Positions 8,759 through 16,934 of a stretch of DNA of 64,000 nucleotides are shown here, one piece after another. Both the position numbers and the translations under genes were made by a program. The stretch is from RQOF01 sp964461135 (GTDB lineage: Bacteria > Calditrichota > Calditrichia > RBG-13-44-9): positions 1 to 64,000 of the forward strand of contig CAYWTB010000011.1 in the NCBI GenBank assembly GCA_964461135.1, read 5' to 3'. The notes beneath the pieces were generated by a model. It searched no databases. It had not been told where the DNA came from and worked only from the letters and a program-made list of their open reading frames with translations. Within the stretch, counting starts at the first letter, position 1. Each line of letters starts with the position of its first letter.

Positions 8759-10126
8759 GTGGCTCTTAAACTGATTCTGATAACACTTCTTCTGATACTG
8801 AGTTTTCAGCTGGCAAGCGCGCAGGATTCCATTGACTTCATGCAGTTGGATGAATTAGTCATATCGCTGCGGTTGAACAGGGCCGATATCCTTTTTCCCC
8901 GGAAATTTGGTGATTATTATAAAGAACTGGAACGGCTAAAAGCCGTTGCGGTGGAAAGACCGCTCACGGATACGGAAAGTTCAGATTTATCGCAATTATA
9001 TTCACTATTTTCTGATCTGAACAATAAGGCAGAAGAACTGAAGCCTTTCATGGGCAGCATATTTGAGGCCCGTGATGGTGCCCTTTCCAATGATGCCAAT
9101 GATTTTGCACCGGACCTCTTTCAAAAGGCGGAGAAGGGAATGCACGAAGTGGCCGACCGCTTATCCCGGGGAACTTCCTCTAACTCACAACAGAAGATAA
9201 ATGAGGTAATCAGAGAGTACCGGGAAGCAGAATATGAAGCAGTGAAAAATAAATTGCTTAGTGAAGTACGAATACTTATTCAGGAATCGAAAGATTTGAA
9301 TGCGGAGAAAACCGCTCCACAGACCTATGGTAAAGTAATCGGGCTGCTGAAAGAAGTGGAATCAATCATAAATGCTCAGAATTTTAATGATCCCTCGCTG
9401 GGAGAAAAGGCGGCCAGTCTTCTGGAAGAGAGCAAACATTTACTGTACCTGGCGCAACTAGCCCACCAGATCCACCGGGATGATGCGGCATTTGAAAATC
9501 ACATGCTACAGCTGGAAGATTCAATTTATAAACTGGTACTTCTGCTCAATGTGCATTCTTCCTTTGCCGGTAATGTGGATGAGGCTCTTAAATCCATCAA
9601 CCAGTCGGTAAGTGAGTTGATGGATGAACTGGATCGGCAGAGGAAACAGAATACCGTACTGCTGGATTCCCTAAACCGTCTCAGAAAAGATATTGCCACT
9701 CTGAAGACTCAACTGGGCGAAGATCAGACCATCCGGCACAAAGTGGAAAATCTGAGGACCGGCCTGGCATCGGAAAATATTAATGTGATATATCAATCTG
9801 ATCAGATTGTTATGAGGATGAATGGAATTGAATTTCCACTGGGCCAGATCCAGATCAGCGGCCGGGATCGTACCAGACTTGAAAAAATAGGTGTGGCTTT
9901 GCGAGTCTTTCCCACCCAGCATATTACCGTGCAACTGGGACAGGGTGGCGTTGGAAATACTCAGTACAATAAGGCTCTGGCTGAAAAACGGGCCCGGGCA
10001 GCTGCACTTATTATCCAGTCCGCCGGTTATATTCAGGACTCCCGGATCTCAACCGAAGGAGTTCTGTTGAACCAGGATCAGAATACCGCACACGCGGTGG
10101 TCGATGTGGTGGTCGACCTCAAATAA
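8759..10126 (+). CDS. periplasmic coiled-coil protein with degenerate OmpA-like domain
   Basis: The protein starts with a signal peptide (residues 1 to about 21, cleaved after ASAQ). A long helical region follows, with a coiled coil near 270-325 that is rich in Leu, Lys and Asp. The C-terminal 120 residues match the OmpA-like peptidoglycan-binding fold: a beta-strand, then LEKIGVALRVFPTQHITVQL, then the NKALAEKRARAAALII helix. The usual GHTD loop is replaced by LGQGGVG, so the Asp that normally contacts diaminopimelate is missing, whereas the conserved Arg in the KRARA helix remains. Translation starts at GTG. A role in envelope spacing is possible but unproven. Confidence 0.72.
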   Translation: MALKLILITLLLILSFQLASAQDSIDFMQLDELVISLRLNRADILFPRKFGDYYKELERLKAVAVERPLTDTESSDLSQLYSLFSDLNNKAEELKPFMGSIFEARDGALSNDANDFAPDLFQKAEKGMHEVADRLSRGTSSNSQQKINEVIREYREAEYEAVKNKLLSEVRILIQESKDLNAEKTAPQTYGKVIGLLKEVESIINAQNFNDPSLGEKAASLLEESKHLLYLAQLAHQIHRDDAAFENHMLQLEDSIYKLVLLLNVHSSFAGNVDEALKSINQSVSELMDELDRQRKQNTVLLDSLNRLRKDIATLKTQLGEDQTIRHKVENLRTGLASENINVIYQSDQIVMRMNGIEFPLGQIQISGRDRTRLEKIGVALRVFPTQHITVQLGQGGVGNTQYNKALAEKRARAAALIIQSAGYIQDSRISTEGVLLNQDQNTAHAVVDVVVDLK

Positions 10127-10129
10127 CCG

Positions 10130-10460
10130 ATAGATACTCACCTTTTCCGCCAGTCTTCTTCCTTAATCCTGCTTTTCTGCCTGTCCGGTGAGCGCTTACG
10201 AGACTGACCGACAGCTGACTGCCGACTGTTTTTATATCCACAAATTCTACGCCTGTCCGGCTTTCGACGGGAATTTTATTCACGAGAAGCCTTTGTCTTT
10301 TAGCCTTTATCCTTTTTCCTTGAGTCTTTTTTTCCTGCTTCCTGTCACCTGATTCCTGAAACCTGCCTTTCCCTTTCCCCTTTTCCCCTTTCATCTTTCG
10401 TCTTAATTCTTTGATCTTTGACCTTTCTTTCCTGATTCCTGCACCTAATTACCTTTCATT
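10130..10460. repeat. CT-rich degenerate repeat tract
   Basis: A strongly strand-asymmetric, pyrimidine-rich stretch made of imperfect units such as CCTTTATCC, CCTGCTTCCTGTCACC and CCTGATTCCTGAAACC, often with about seven-base spacing. It also contains GCCTGTCCGGCTTTCGACGGG at about 10251-10271, similar to a hairpin element at 23.58 kb. The remaining gap to 10717 is AT-rich and shows no RNA gene or clear promoter. Confidence 0.5.
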
Positions 10461-10717
10461 CTCGAAATACTTTTATTGGGAACTTTTTCCTTAAAAAATA
10501 GATTTTTATATTGTTTTCTGGCTCATTCTGGATTATAATTAATCATTATTAGAAATTAATCACATACAATTCTGATACCGGGTTTTTTACCAGTCCAGAT
10601 TTAGAAAATTAAACAGCTCCGGTGGCCGTATCAGGCGATTCATTCACATACGGCCGGAATCATCCGGGAAAGTGATTTCCTGATACGGTTTTAAAAACAG
10701 GAAATTGGTGTTTGCTT

Positions 10718-11602
10718 ATGAAACTTAATTTAAATACAGAGAAGCTGGTACGATTGAGTGTTACCGGTGAAATTGATCATCCCACTTTACGGAAGACCGG
10801 TTATGTGGTTAACGCCGGAGGCAGGTCTGAAGTCTATCCGAGTGTGGGTGGGGTAGCTTATAATGTACGTATCGGAGATCCTGCCGTAGGCTGGATGGCA
10901 GATCATGTGGAACCCGGTGTCAGTATTATAAACGGTGGTAAATCTGTCGCTGAATATTCACCTAACGGGGCTTTGAATGTCCTGGCTTGTATTGGTAATG
11001 TTGCCCAGGTAATTACGGGAGAAGCAAGGAACCGGTTAGGACATATTACCGGCAAGCATGGTGGAATTGATCATGTGATGGCGGATTTCCTGCCTGAAAT
11101 TATGGAAGATATGATTCCGGGGGATAAAATTCTGATTAAATCATTCGGCGTCGGTCTGCGGTTGCTGGATTTCTATCCTGATATACTGGTCATGAATATT
11201 GATCCCGCATTATTTCAGAATCTTCCGCTCAGGATCAATGGAAATTTACTGGAAACAGGGGTTACCCACTTTATTCCGGCCAAGATAATGGGGGCCGGTA
11301 TTGGCAATATATCCGCCCATTCGGGAGATTATGACATCCAGATTTTTGATGAAAAGGCCATTGAAGAATATCGTCTGAACGATTTAAAGTTGGGAGATTT
11401 GGTTGCGATTATAGATTCTGATTCATCCTATGGCTGGATTTACCGCGAAGGAGCGATATCAATCGGTGTGATTGCCCATTCCAACAGCGTGATATCCGGG
11501 CATGGCCCCGGTGTTACAACAGTTCTGACATCTGCTTTGGGCAGAATAAAGCCGTTTATTGAAAACGATGCCAATCTGGTAAAATTATTACCGTCTTCAT
11601 GA
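10718..11602 (+). CDS. DUF4438-family protein
   Basis: Soluble 294-residue protein that I recognise as the DUF4438 family, known mostly from anaerobes and thermophiles. Conserved-looking segments are NAGGRSEVYPSVGGVAYNV, VEPGVSI, the ITGKHGGIDHVMADF stretch, GDKILIKSFGVGL, IMGAGIGNISAHSGDYDIQ, and the C-terminal SGHGPGVTTVLTSALG. The several conserved His and Asp residues suggest a metal or nucleotide site, but no reaction is established. ATG 10718 is preferred to an upstream in-frame TTG. The gene stands alone, so context does not help. Confidence 0.72.
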   Translation: MKLNLNTEKLVRLSVTGEIDHPTLRKTGYVVNAGGRSEVYPSVGGVAYNVRIGDPAVGWMADHVEPGVSIINGGKSVAEYSPNGALNVLACIGNVAQVITGEARNRLGHITGKHGGIDHVMADFLPEIMEDMIPGDKILIKSFGVGLRLLDFYPDILVMNIDPALFQNLPLRINGNLLETGVTHFIPAKIMGAGIGNISAHSGDYDIQIFDEKAIEEYRLNDLKLGDLVAIIDSDSSYGWIYREGAISIGVIAHSNSVISGHGPGVTTVLTSALGRIKPFIENDANLVKLLPSS

Positions 11603-11861
11603 TTTATTCATCTTTGGGAATTAAATTAAAAAAATTGTACAATCGGGTAACAGAATGCAGGAGTGAGTGGGGAGGACATAGACCAAGCAGGTGAAACAAT
11701 AGTACAAAAAAAATGCTATAACAGTTACAATTAAATTTGATGCAACTCCGGATTATAACCGGTGTTTAATATAAAAATCTATATTAATATCCGTGAAAGG
11801 TTGGCAGGAGTCCACCGGTTCACAAAATAGTATTTAACAGGCGACAACTTATTGTGGAGCA

Positions 11862-13394
11862 ATGATGCAAAAATTTGTCATCAATTTGATATCACTGGAA
11901 ATTCGCAAATGGGACCTGGAAAAGCAACGACTGTATATGAAGATTGTTCTGGTTATAAATAAGCAGGAATATCAGTCAAATGTGGAGCTTTCCCTTACCC
12001 AGCCGAATGAGATGATGGAAGAATTTTTAAATAAATTAAAAATTGAGAGCGACCAGAAAATTCGAAACGGCGAATCTGAAGAAATGGAATTTAGTATTGA
12101 AATGATGAATGAGAATTTCGTTCGCCAGAGGGTTCAGGCCCACTTTAAAAAGATTTCAGCAGAGCTGAACAATCCGAAACGCAAAAAGGGGCGCTCACGA
12201 ATGATTTTCAGTACGCACCTGGACGTGTATAATGAAAATGTGGATATCGCCTTTTTACCTCAGCACATCCAGTTCTTTATTGTGTTGAACTGGGTACGAA
12301 AATATTATGAACGGGAAGAGTATCAGCGTGCTATTGATCCGCTTCGCAGGCTGTTGAAAATCCGGCCGGATTACGGTATAGCATATAAATGGCTGGCCCG
12401 TTCCCTTAAAAAAGTCCGGAAATATGATGAAGCGATGAGGAACTATGAGCAATACGCCCGGCTGGAGAATTCTCTGGATGCCAAACTGGATCTGGCTAAA
12501 TCCTACCGTAAAGGGAAACTGTTTGACAAATCGGAGGAAATTTACAAGCAGATTCTGAAGGATGATCCGGAAGAAAAAGAGGCCAGAATGGGTCTGGCGC
12601 AGATCTATTATGCCCGTTTTGATGAAAAATATATACCCATATTGGACAGTCTGTATGAAGAGGATTCCCAGTGGGTTAATGACTGGATCAAAGAAGAATT
12701 TAATTTCCGGATTTATGAAGCTCCGAAAACACTGCTCAGTCCCATAGAGGCATCCAAATATCTGGGGCTTGCTAAAGTATCCGAACTGACACAAATGGCT
12801 TTTCGTAATGAAGTGCCCTCGCACTTCAATCCGTCCAGGGCTCGCATGAGTTTCTTTAAGGAGGAAATTGATCAATGGGCTTTGGTCATGAACCGTTACC
12901 ATATCCTGCCGCGAGAAGTGACGCTTCACCCCGAGAATCTGACGCAAGTGGCTGCTCCATCTGTTCCGGTTGAGGAGGAAGAAGCCGAGAAAAAACCGGT
13001 TGCGGAGGGAAAAATAGCAAAGCCGCGATCTGCCCGGGTTGAGAAAATCATTCGCGAGATCAGGGAAGCCAAAGCTCAGCGATTAGCCAGACTCAAGGAG
13101 AATGCGGCCGTAAATGAAACTGAATCTCCGGCACCCAAACAGGAAAAGAAAAAACGTGGCCGCCCGTCGCGTAAAAAGCAGATGCTGGATAATGGGCAGG
13201 GAAATGGTCATGATGTTCGGCAAACAAAAGAAGATCATAAACCCGAAAGTGGTAAACCAGCGCATAAGGGAGGAAAGAAGAAACGCGCCAAAAGCGGCGA
13301 AAAGGGGAAAAATTCAAACGGCCCGGAGGATGAGCCATCATCTGCAAAAATCCCGGGCCAGGTAAAATATATCCTTCAGGAAGATAAATCCTGA
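11862..13394 (+). CDS. TPR protein with HTH domain and AT-hook tail
   Basis: A 510-residue cytoplasmic protein with an unusual architecture. Residues 1-135 are not recognised. Residues about 140-255 form three to four TPR-like helical pairs (KYYEREEYQRAIDPLRRLL, WLARSLKKVRKYDEAMRNYE, KLFDKSEEIYKQILKDDP). Residues about 290-345 look like a MerR/excisionase-type helix-turn-helix (LSPIEASKYLGLAKVSELTQ). From about 365 to the end it is low-complexity and lysine/arginine-rich, with an AT-hook core KKRGRPSRKK near residue 430. No homologue with known function is recognised. DNA binding and bridging are inferred from the HTH and AT-hook only. Confidence 0.65.
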   Translation: MMQKFVINLISLEIRKWDLEKQRLYMKIVLVINKQEYQSNVELSLTQPNEMMEEFLNKLKIESDQKIRNGESEEMEFSIEMMNENFVRQRVQAHFKKISAELNNPKRKKGRSRMIFSTHLDVYNENVDIAFLPQHIQFFIVLNWVRKYYEREEYQRAIDPLRRLLKIRPDYGIAYKWLARSLKKVRKYDEAMRNYEQYARLENSLDAKLDLAKSYRKGKLFDKSEEIYKQILKDDPEEKEARMGLAQIYYARFDEKYIPILDSLYEEDSQWVNDWIKEEFNFRIYEAPKTLLSPIEASKYLGLAKVSELTQMAFRNEVPSHFNPSRARMSFFKEEIDQWALVMNRYHILPREVTLHPENLTQVAAPSVPVEEEEAEKKPVAEGKIAKPRSARVEKIIREIREAKAQRLARLKENAAVNETESPAPKQEKKKRGRPSRKKQMLDNGQGNGHDVRQTKEDHKPESGKPAHKGGKKKRAKSGEKGKNSNGPEDEPSSAKIPGQVKYILQEDKS

Positions 13395-13860
13395 TGATTC
13401 CCTTCCGGCAGATTTGCCATGCTATCCGGCTTTAGAGAGAAATTATCACTCCCAAAGCAAGCTACTGCTTGCAGCCGCTGTCGTGCAGTGGCTAAGAGCC
13501 AGGTATCGGGTGTCAGGTATCAGATAAATACAGTGCAAAAACTAAAAAACAACAGATAAACAAATTGACAGTTAGGATAATTGGTGGACTTTTTTGTCTT
13601 TCTCAATCCACTGATTTCACAAATTATTTTGACTGCCCGCCGTGTAACAAAACTATAATAAAGGTAATGGAGAGAGGGAGTAAGTTGATTAATCATATTC
13701 CAATCCCCGGGGCTGTAAAAAGGTATGTAATCTATCTGTCCTCCGTGGCGCTAACGTGCTCAGTGATGAATAATTCAGGTTTTATAGTATCAAATTATTT
13801 ATTAATATTAAAATGAATTTAGTTGTCAGCCTTTGAAAAATCCCAGGTGACGTGAAGCAT
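13395..13860. other. intergenic region with hairpin and repeat copy
   Basis: A 466-base gap between the TPR/HTH gene and glgC. It contains a short hairpin, GCAAGC-TACT-GCTTGC at 13457-13472, and a reverse-orientation copy of the CCTGATACC-type repeat at 13498-13527. TCCGGCTTTAGA at 13425-13436 is shared with the REP-like element at 23583-23594. TTGACA at 13565-13570 might be a -35 box, but no clear -10 follows. A plus-strand open frame at 13565-13816 has no ribosome binding site and no recognisable protein character. Confidence 0.45.
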
Positions 13861-15138
13861 ATGGCGAAAGTTGTGACCATAATACTGGCCGGAGGACAGG
13901 GGAGCCGTCTTTATCCGTTAACCAAGATGCGAAGCAAACCGGCAGTCCCTATTGCCGGAAGATTCAGGTTAATTGATATTCCCATAAGCAACTGCATTCA
14001 CTCCAATCTAAAGAAGATATTTATCTCTACTCAGTTCAGCAGTGAATCTTTACACCGGCATATTTTCGTTACTTACCGCTTTGATAATTTCACCAAGGAT
14101 TTTGTAACCATCCTGACTGCACAGCAGACGCTGGATAATCGGGAGTGGTACCAGGGCACGGCCGATGCCGTTCGTCAAAACCTTCGTTTTCTGCGCACCG
14201 AAGGCGAACTCATCCTGATATTGTCGGGAGATCACCTCTACCGCATGGATTACCAGAAATTTATTGATTTCCATATTCAAAAGAGTGCCGATATCAGTAT
14301 ATCCGTGTATCCTGTCCCCTACACTCTGACGCCTGAATTCGGGGTGATGAAGGTAAACCGTAATGGCCGGATCGGGTCATTTTTTGAAAAGCCGAAAGTT
14401 AAAGAAGACCAGGATCAAATGCTGATTCCTGAATCCACCTTCCGGCAGTTCGGAATCGAACCGGCGGGACGAACTCACCTGGCTTCCATGGGTATCTACA
14501 TTTTCAACTGGGATGTCTTGAAGGAATTACTGGAAAATACGGAATTCAGCGACTTCGGGAAAGAGGTCATACCTTTTGCCTTAAATAAGAAAAAAGTTTA
14601 CGGTTATTTTTTTGATGGATACTGGGAGGATATCGGTACTATCAGCAGTTTTTTTAATACTCATATGGATCTGACCAATGCCTTGCCGCAATTTAATTTT
14701 TATGATGAAGAACATCCCATTTTCACACATCCACGCTTTCTGCCAGGTTCTAAAATACTTTCCTCGCAGGTCACAAATGCTATTCTCTGCGAAGGGAGTA
14801 TTATCAATCGCTCGAATATCTCTCAATCTATTATTGGCATCAGAACGCGCATAGGAGAAAATTCCCGCTTGCACAGGACCATTGTGATGGGTGCGGATTA
14901 TTTTGAATCAAAGGAGCATATGTCCGACAATGAAGCTGATGGAATACCTAACGTTGGCATTGGGATGGATTGTGAAATTCAGAATGCCATTATTGACAAA
15001 AATGCCCGCATCGGACATGGTGTAAAATTAATAAACACCCGTGGCCTTCAGGATGAAATGTCAGAAAATTATGTGATTCGGGATGGAATTATTGTCGTTC
15101 CAAAAAATTCAATAATACCTAATGGAACCGTAATTTAG
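13861..15138 (+). CDS. glgC: glucose-1-phosphate adenylyltransferase
   Basis: Makes ADP-glucose from glucose-1-phosphate and ATP, the committed step of bacterial glycogen synthesis. The N-terminal nucleotidyltransferase domain has ILAGGQGSRLYPLT, the KPAVPIAG motif and FRLIDIPISNCIHS; LSGDHLYRMDY is the substrate-binding region, and IGSFFEKPK carries the sugar-phosphate-binding Lys. The C-terminal third is a left-handed beta-helix of hexapeptide repeats (SIINRSNISQSIIGIRTRIG). The length of 426 residues is typical. ATG 13861 is favoured because AGGTG lies at a proper distance, whereas the in-frame GTG at 13852 is too close to it. No glgA or glgB is adjacent. Confidence 0.94.
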   Translation: MAKVVTIILAGGQGSRLYPLTKMRSKPAVPIAGRFRLIDIPISNCIHSNLKKIFISTQFSSESLHRHIFVTYRFDNFTKDFVTILTAQQTLDNREWYQGTADAVRQNLRFLRTEGELILILSGDHLYRMDYQKFIDFHIQKSADISISVYPVPYTLTPEFGVMKVNRNGRIGSFFEKPKVKEDQDQMLIPESTFRQFGIEPAGRTHLASMGIYIFNWDVLKELLENTEFSDFGKEVIPFALNKKKVYGYFFDGYWEDIGTISSFFNTHMDLTNALPQFNFYDEEHPIFTHPRFLPGSKILSSQVTNAILCEGSIINRSNISQSIIGIRTRIGENSRLHRTIVMGADYFESKEHMSDNEADGIPNVGIGMDCEIQNAIIDKNARIGHGVKLINTRGLQDEMSENYVIRDGIIVVPKNSIIPNGTVI

Positions 15139-15557
15139 TGGGTGGAAAAATTCTCGGTAAAACTTAAAGGATCTGTACACATTTATAAACGATACTCAGT
15201 GTTTTTGTCCGGTGAATACAGCTTGATAAAGATCGGAAATCTCCTGAAATGGTCAGAATAATTGAAACTAAAACATTTATCGACCGGAATTCCAGCGTAC
15301 CGGAACTGGACGTAAATGATAAAGAATGATGTTAATTTTACATTCCCATAACAGCGGTGATTTCAGTAATAACAAATAGTTGAGCATAATTTAAAGCGGA
15401 GTTTGAAATTTACCCAGACCACTGATTACAGACCTTCACATCTGTATGTGGTTTGAAAATTATATTTAGGAAATGGTCGTTTTTTGCTGGCAGCAACCGT
15501 CGATCTTCCAGTAAATAATAGGCCCTCACGAATAAAACACACAGGAATGAAATAACC
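15139..15557. other. intergenic region without recognised features
   Basis: A 419-base gap between glgC and the PAP2 gene. I see only a weak inverted repeat around CCGGAATTCCAGCGTACCGG near 15288. No RNA gene, terminator with a T-run or credible reading frame is evident. Confidence 0.4.
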
Positions 15558-16427
15558 GTGGCTGAAAAGTTTTATTCCTTTGAAAATTTTGAAAAATATG
15601 ACTGGTTGACCGCCGGTTATTTAAGCATCTGGATTTTGCTTATTATAATCAATTACAGTATTATCCCTGGCGCCTTTCTGTTTCTTGGATTACATTTTGC
15701 TGTACTTTCCGTTGTGTTTTTTCTGGGAGGTATAGCCGCAATATCCACAGCATTGAGGCTTATTAAACACTGGTACCAGTTTCTATTCCTGCCACTTTTT
15801 TTCACGGCCCTTCATTATCTTATTCCTGTTATCCATCCGGGCAATCTGGACATGATATTAATCAGGATAGACAGGATTTTTACCGGAACAGATCCGACAG
15901 TCTGGCTGGAACGCTTATATAATCCTCTGTTAGTTGAAATAATGCAATGGAGCTATCTGACATTTTATTTATTACCTCTAATGATTTTGATTCCGCTGTA
16001 TGTTCGAAATGATTTCAGGAAATTTAACCGGTTTGGATTCAGCATATTACTTACGTTCTATTTGTCCTACTTTGGATATTTGATATTTCCTGCACTGGGA
16101 CCCCGGTATTTCCTTGCACATGAGCAGACCATTATTCTGGATGGAACGGGCATATATCATTCCATAAGTGCAGCATTGAACGGACTTGAAAATATTCAAT
16201 GGGATGCTTTTCCCAGTGGCCATGTAGCCGTGGCACTGGTCTATTCTTATTTTGCATCACGCTATTTCCCCAAGATCTTTTATATAACCATCCCGGTGGT
16301 ATGTTTTTTAATCCTTTCCACGGTATATCTGCGTTATCATTACCTGGTGGATATTGCAGCCGGAATGGTTTTATTTGCCATCATTATTGCCATAGATCGT
16401 CTGGTATACCGTATAAATATCCAATGA
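15558..16427 (+). CDS. PAP2-superfamily membrane phosphatase
   Basis: Integral membrane protein of 289 residues with about six transmembrane helices. The C-terminal half carries the PAP2 catalytic motifs: FPSGHVAVAL near residue 220 (PSGH motif) and YLRYHYLVDIAAG near 257 (third motif, catalytic His plus Asp). The N-terminal helices and the GNLDMILIRIDRIFTGTDP loop resemble the inositol-phosphorylceramide-synthase/AUR1-like branch. It probably cleaves or transfers a lipid phosphate group. The start is GTG at 15558. It is a single gene and the substrate cannot be told from the context. Confidence 0.82.
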   Translation: MAEKFYSFENFEKYDWLTAGYLSIWILLIIINYSIIPGAFLFLGLHFAVLSVVFFLGGIAAISTALRLIKHWYQFLFLPLFFTALHYLIPVIHPGNLDMILIRIDRIFTGTDPTVWLERLYNPLLVEIMQWSYLTFYLLPLMILIPLYVRNDFRKFNRFGFSILLTFYLSYFGYLIFPALGPRYFLAHEQTIILDGTGIYHSISAALNGLENIQWDAFPSGHVAVALVYSYFASRYFPKIFYITIPVVCFLILSTVYLRYHYLVDIAAGMVLFAIIIAIDRLVYRINIQ

Positions 16428-16444
16428 AAATTTAATAATTTATC

Positions 16445-16473
16445 TTGACAAATTCTTCACAAGCGCTTAAATT
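16445..16473 (+). promoter_or_regulatory. possible sigma70-like promoter
   Basis: TTGACA at 16445-16450 and TAAATT at 16468-16473 are separated by 17 bases. The element would serve the small HTH gene and perhaps the cytochrome gene behind it. The -10 match is only moderate. Confidence 0.35.
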
Positions 16474-16630
16474 AATTTAGCTGAAAAAAAATTAAATATG
16501 ATCATAATTGTGTAAAAAGGAATTAGGAGATAAATTCTGGATGATAAAAAACATTAAAAACAGATAAACGGATTAAGATACTTTAAGACATAAAAAATTT
16601 GGCTTTTCTTGTTAACAAATTCTCAAACCC

Positions 16631-16876
16631 ATGTCTGAATCAGATATCTATCGTATCGCCTTTAATGAAAGGATTGCCATGGATTCATCTCAAAAATTAA
16701 GACTCCTAACCTTAAAGGAAGCCGCAGAATATCTCCGCATGCATAAAGGCAGTTTGTACAGGCTCCTGGAAAGTGGAAAAATTGACATCCCTGCCATCAA
16801 ATTAGGCGGAAAATGGCTTTTTAACCTAGAAAGCCTGAATCAATATCTGATGACTAAAGAGCAACAACGTAATTAA
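16631..16876 (+). CDS. excisionase-type helix-turn-helix protein
   Basis: Small DNA-binding protein of the MerR/excisionase fold (HTH_17-like): LTLKEAAEYLRMHKGSLYRL is the helix-turn-helix, followed by a wing, IPAIKLGGKWLFNLESLNQYL. Such proteins are often annotated as excisionases, but no integrase or mobile element is near, so a local transcription factor is more likely. ATG 16679 (residue 17) has the better ribosome binding site, AAAGGA, so the true protein may be only 65 residues. It ends 58 bases before the multiheme cytochrome gene, which is the obvious candidate target. Confidence 0.75.
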   Translation: MSESDIYRIAFNERIAMDSSQKLRLLTLKEAAEYLRMHKGSLYRLLESGKIDIPAIKLGGKWLFNLESLNQYLMTKEQQRN

Positions 16877-16934
16877 CCAAACCGATTCGATTTCCTTCCG
16901 AGCATCCCACCATAAGGGAAAGAAAGGATTTGTG

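Noticed and set aside
10119..10394. 91-codon minus-strand frame rich in Lys and Gly
   Set aside because: It is the translation of the CT-rich degenerate repeat tract and shows its periodic pattern, not a protein.
13565..13816. 83-codon plus-strand frame before glgC
   Set aside because: No ribosome binding site, no homology and unusual composition; it covers an intergenic gap with repeats.
16609..16618. TTGTTAACAA palindrome just before the HTH gene as a second Rex site
   Set aside because: A Rex site needs a four-base spacer between the half-sites, which is missing here.
16631..16876. Excisionase of an integrated element
   Set aside because: No integrase, attachment repeats or phage genes are nearby. 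The fold is shared with ordinary small regulators.
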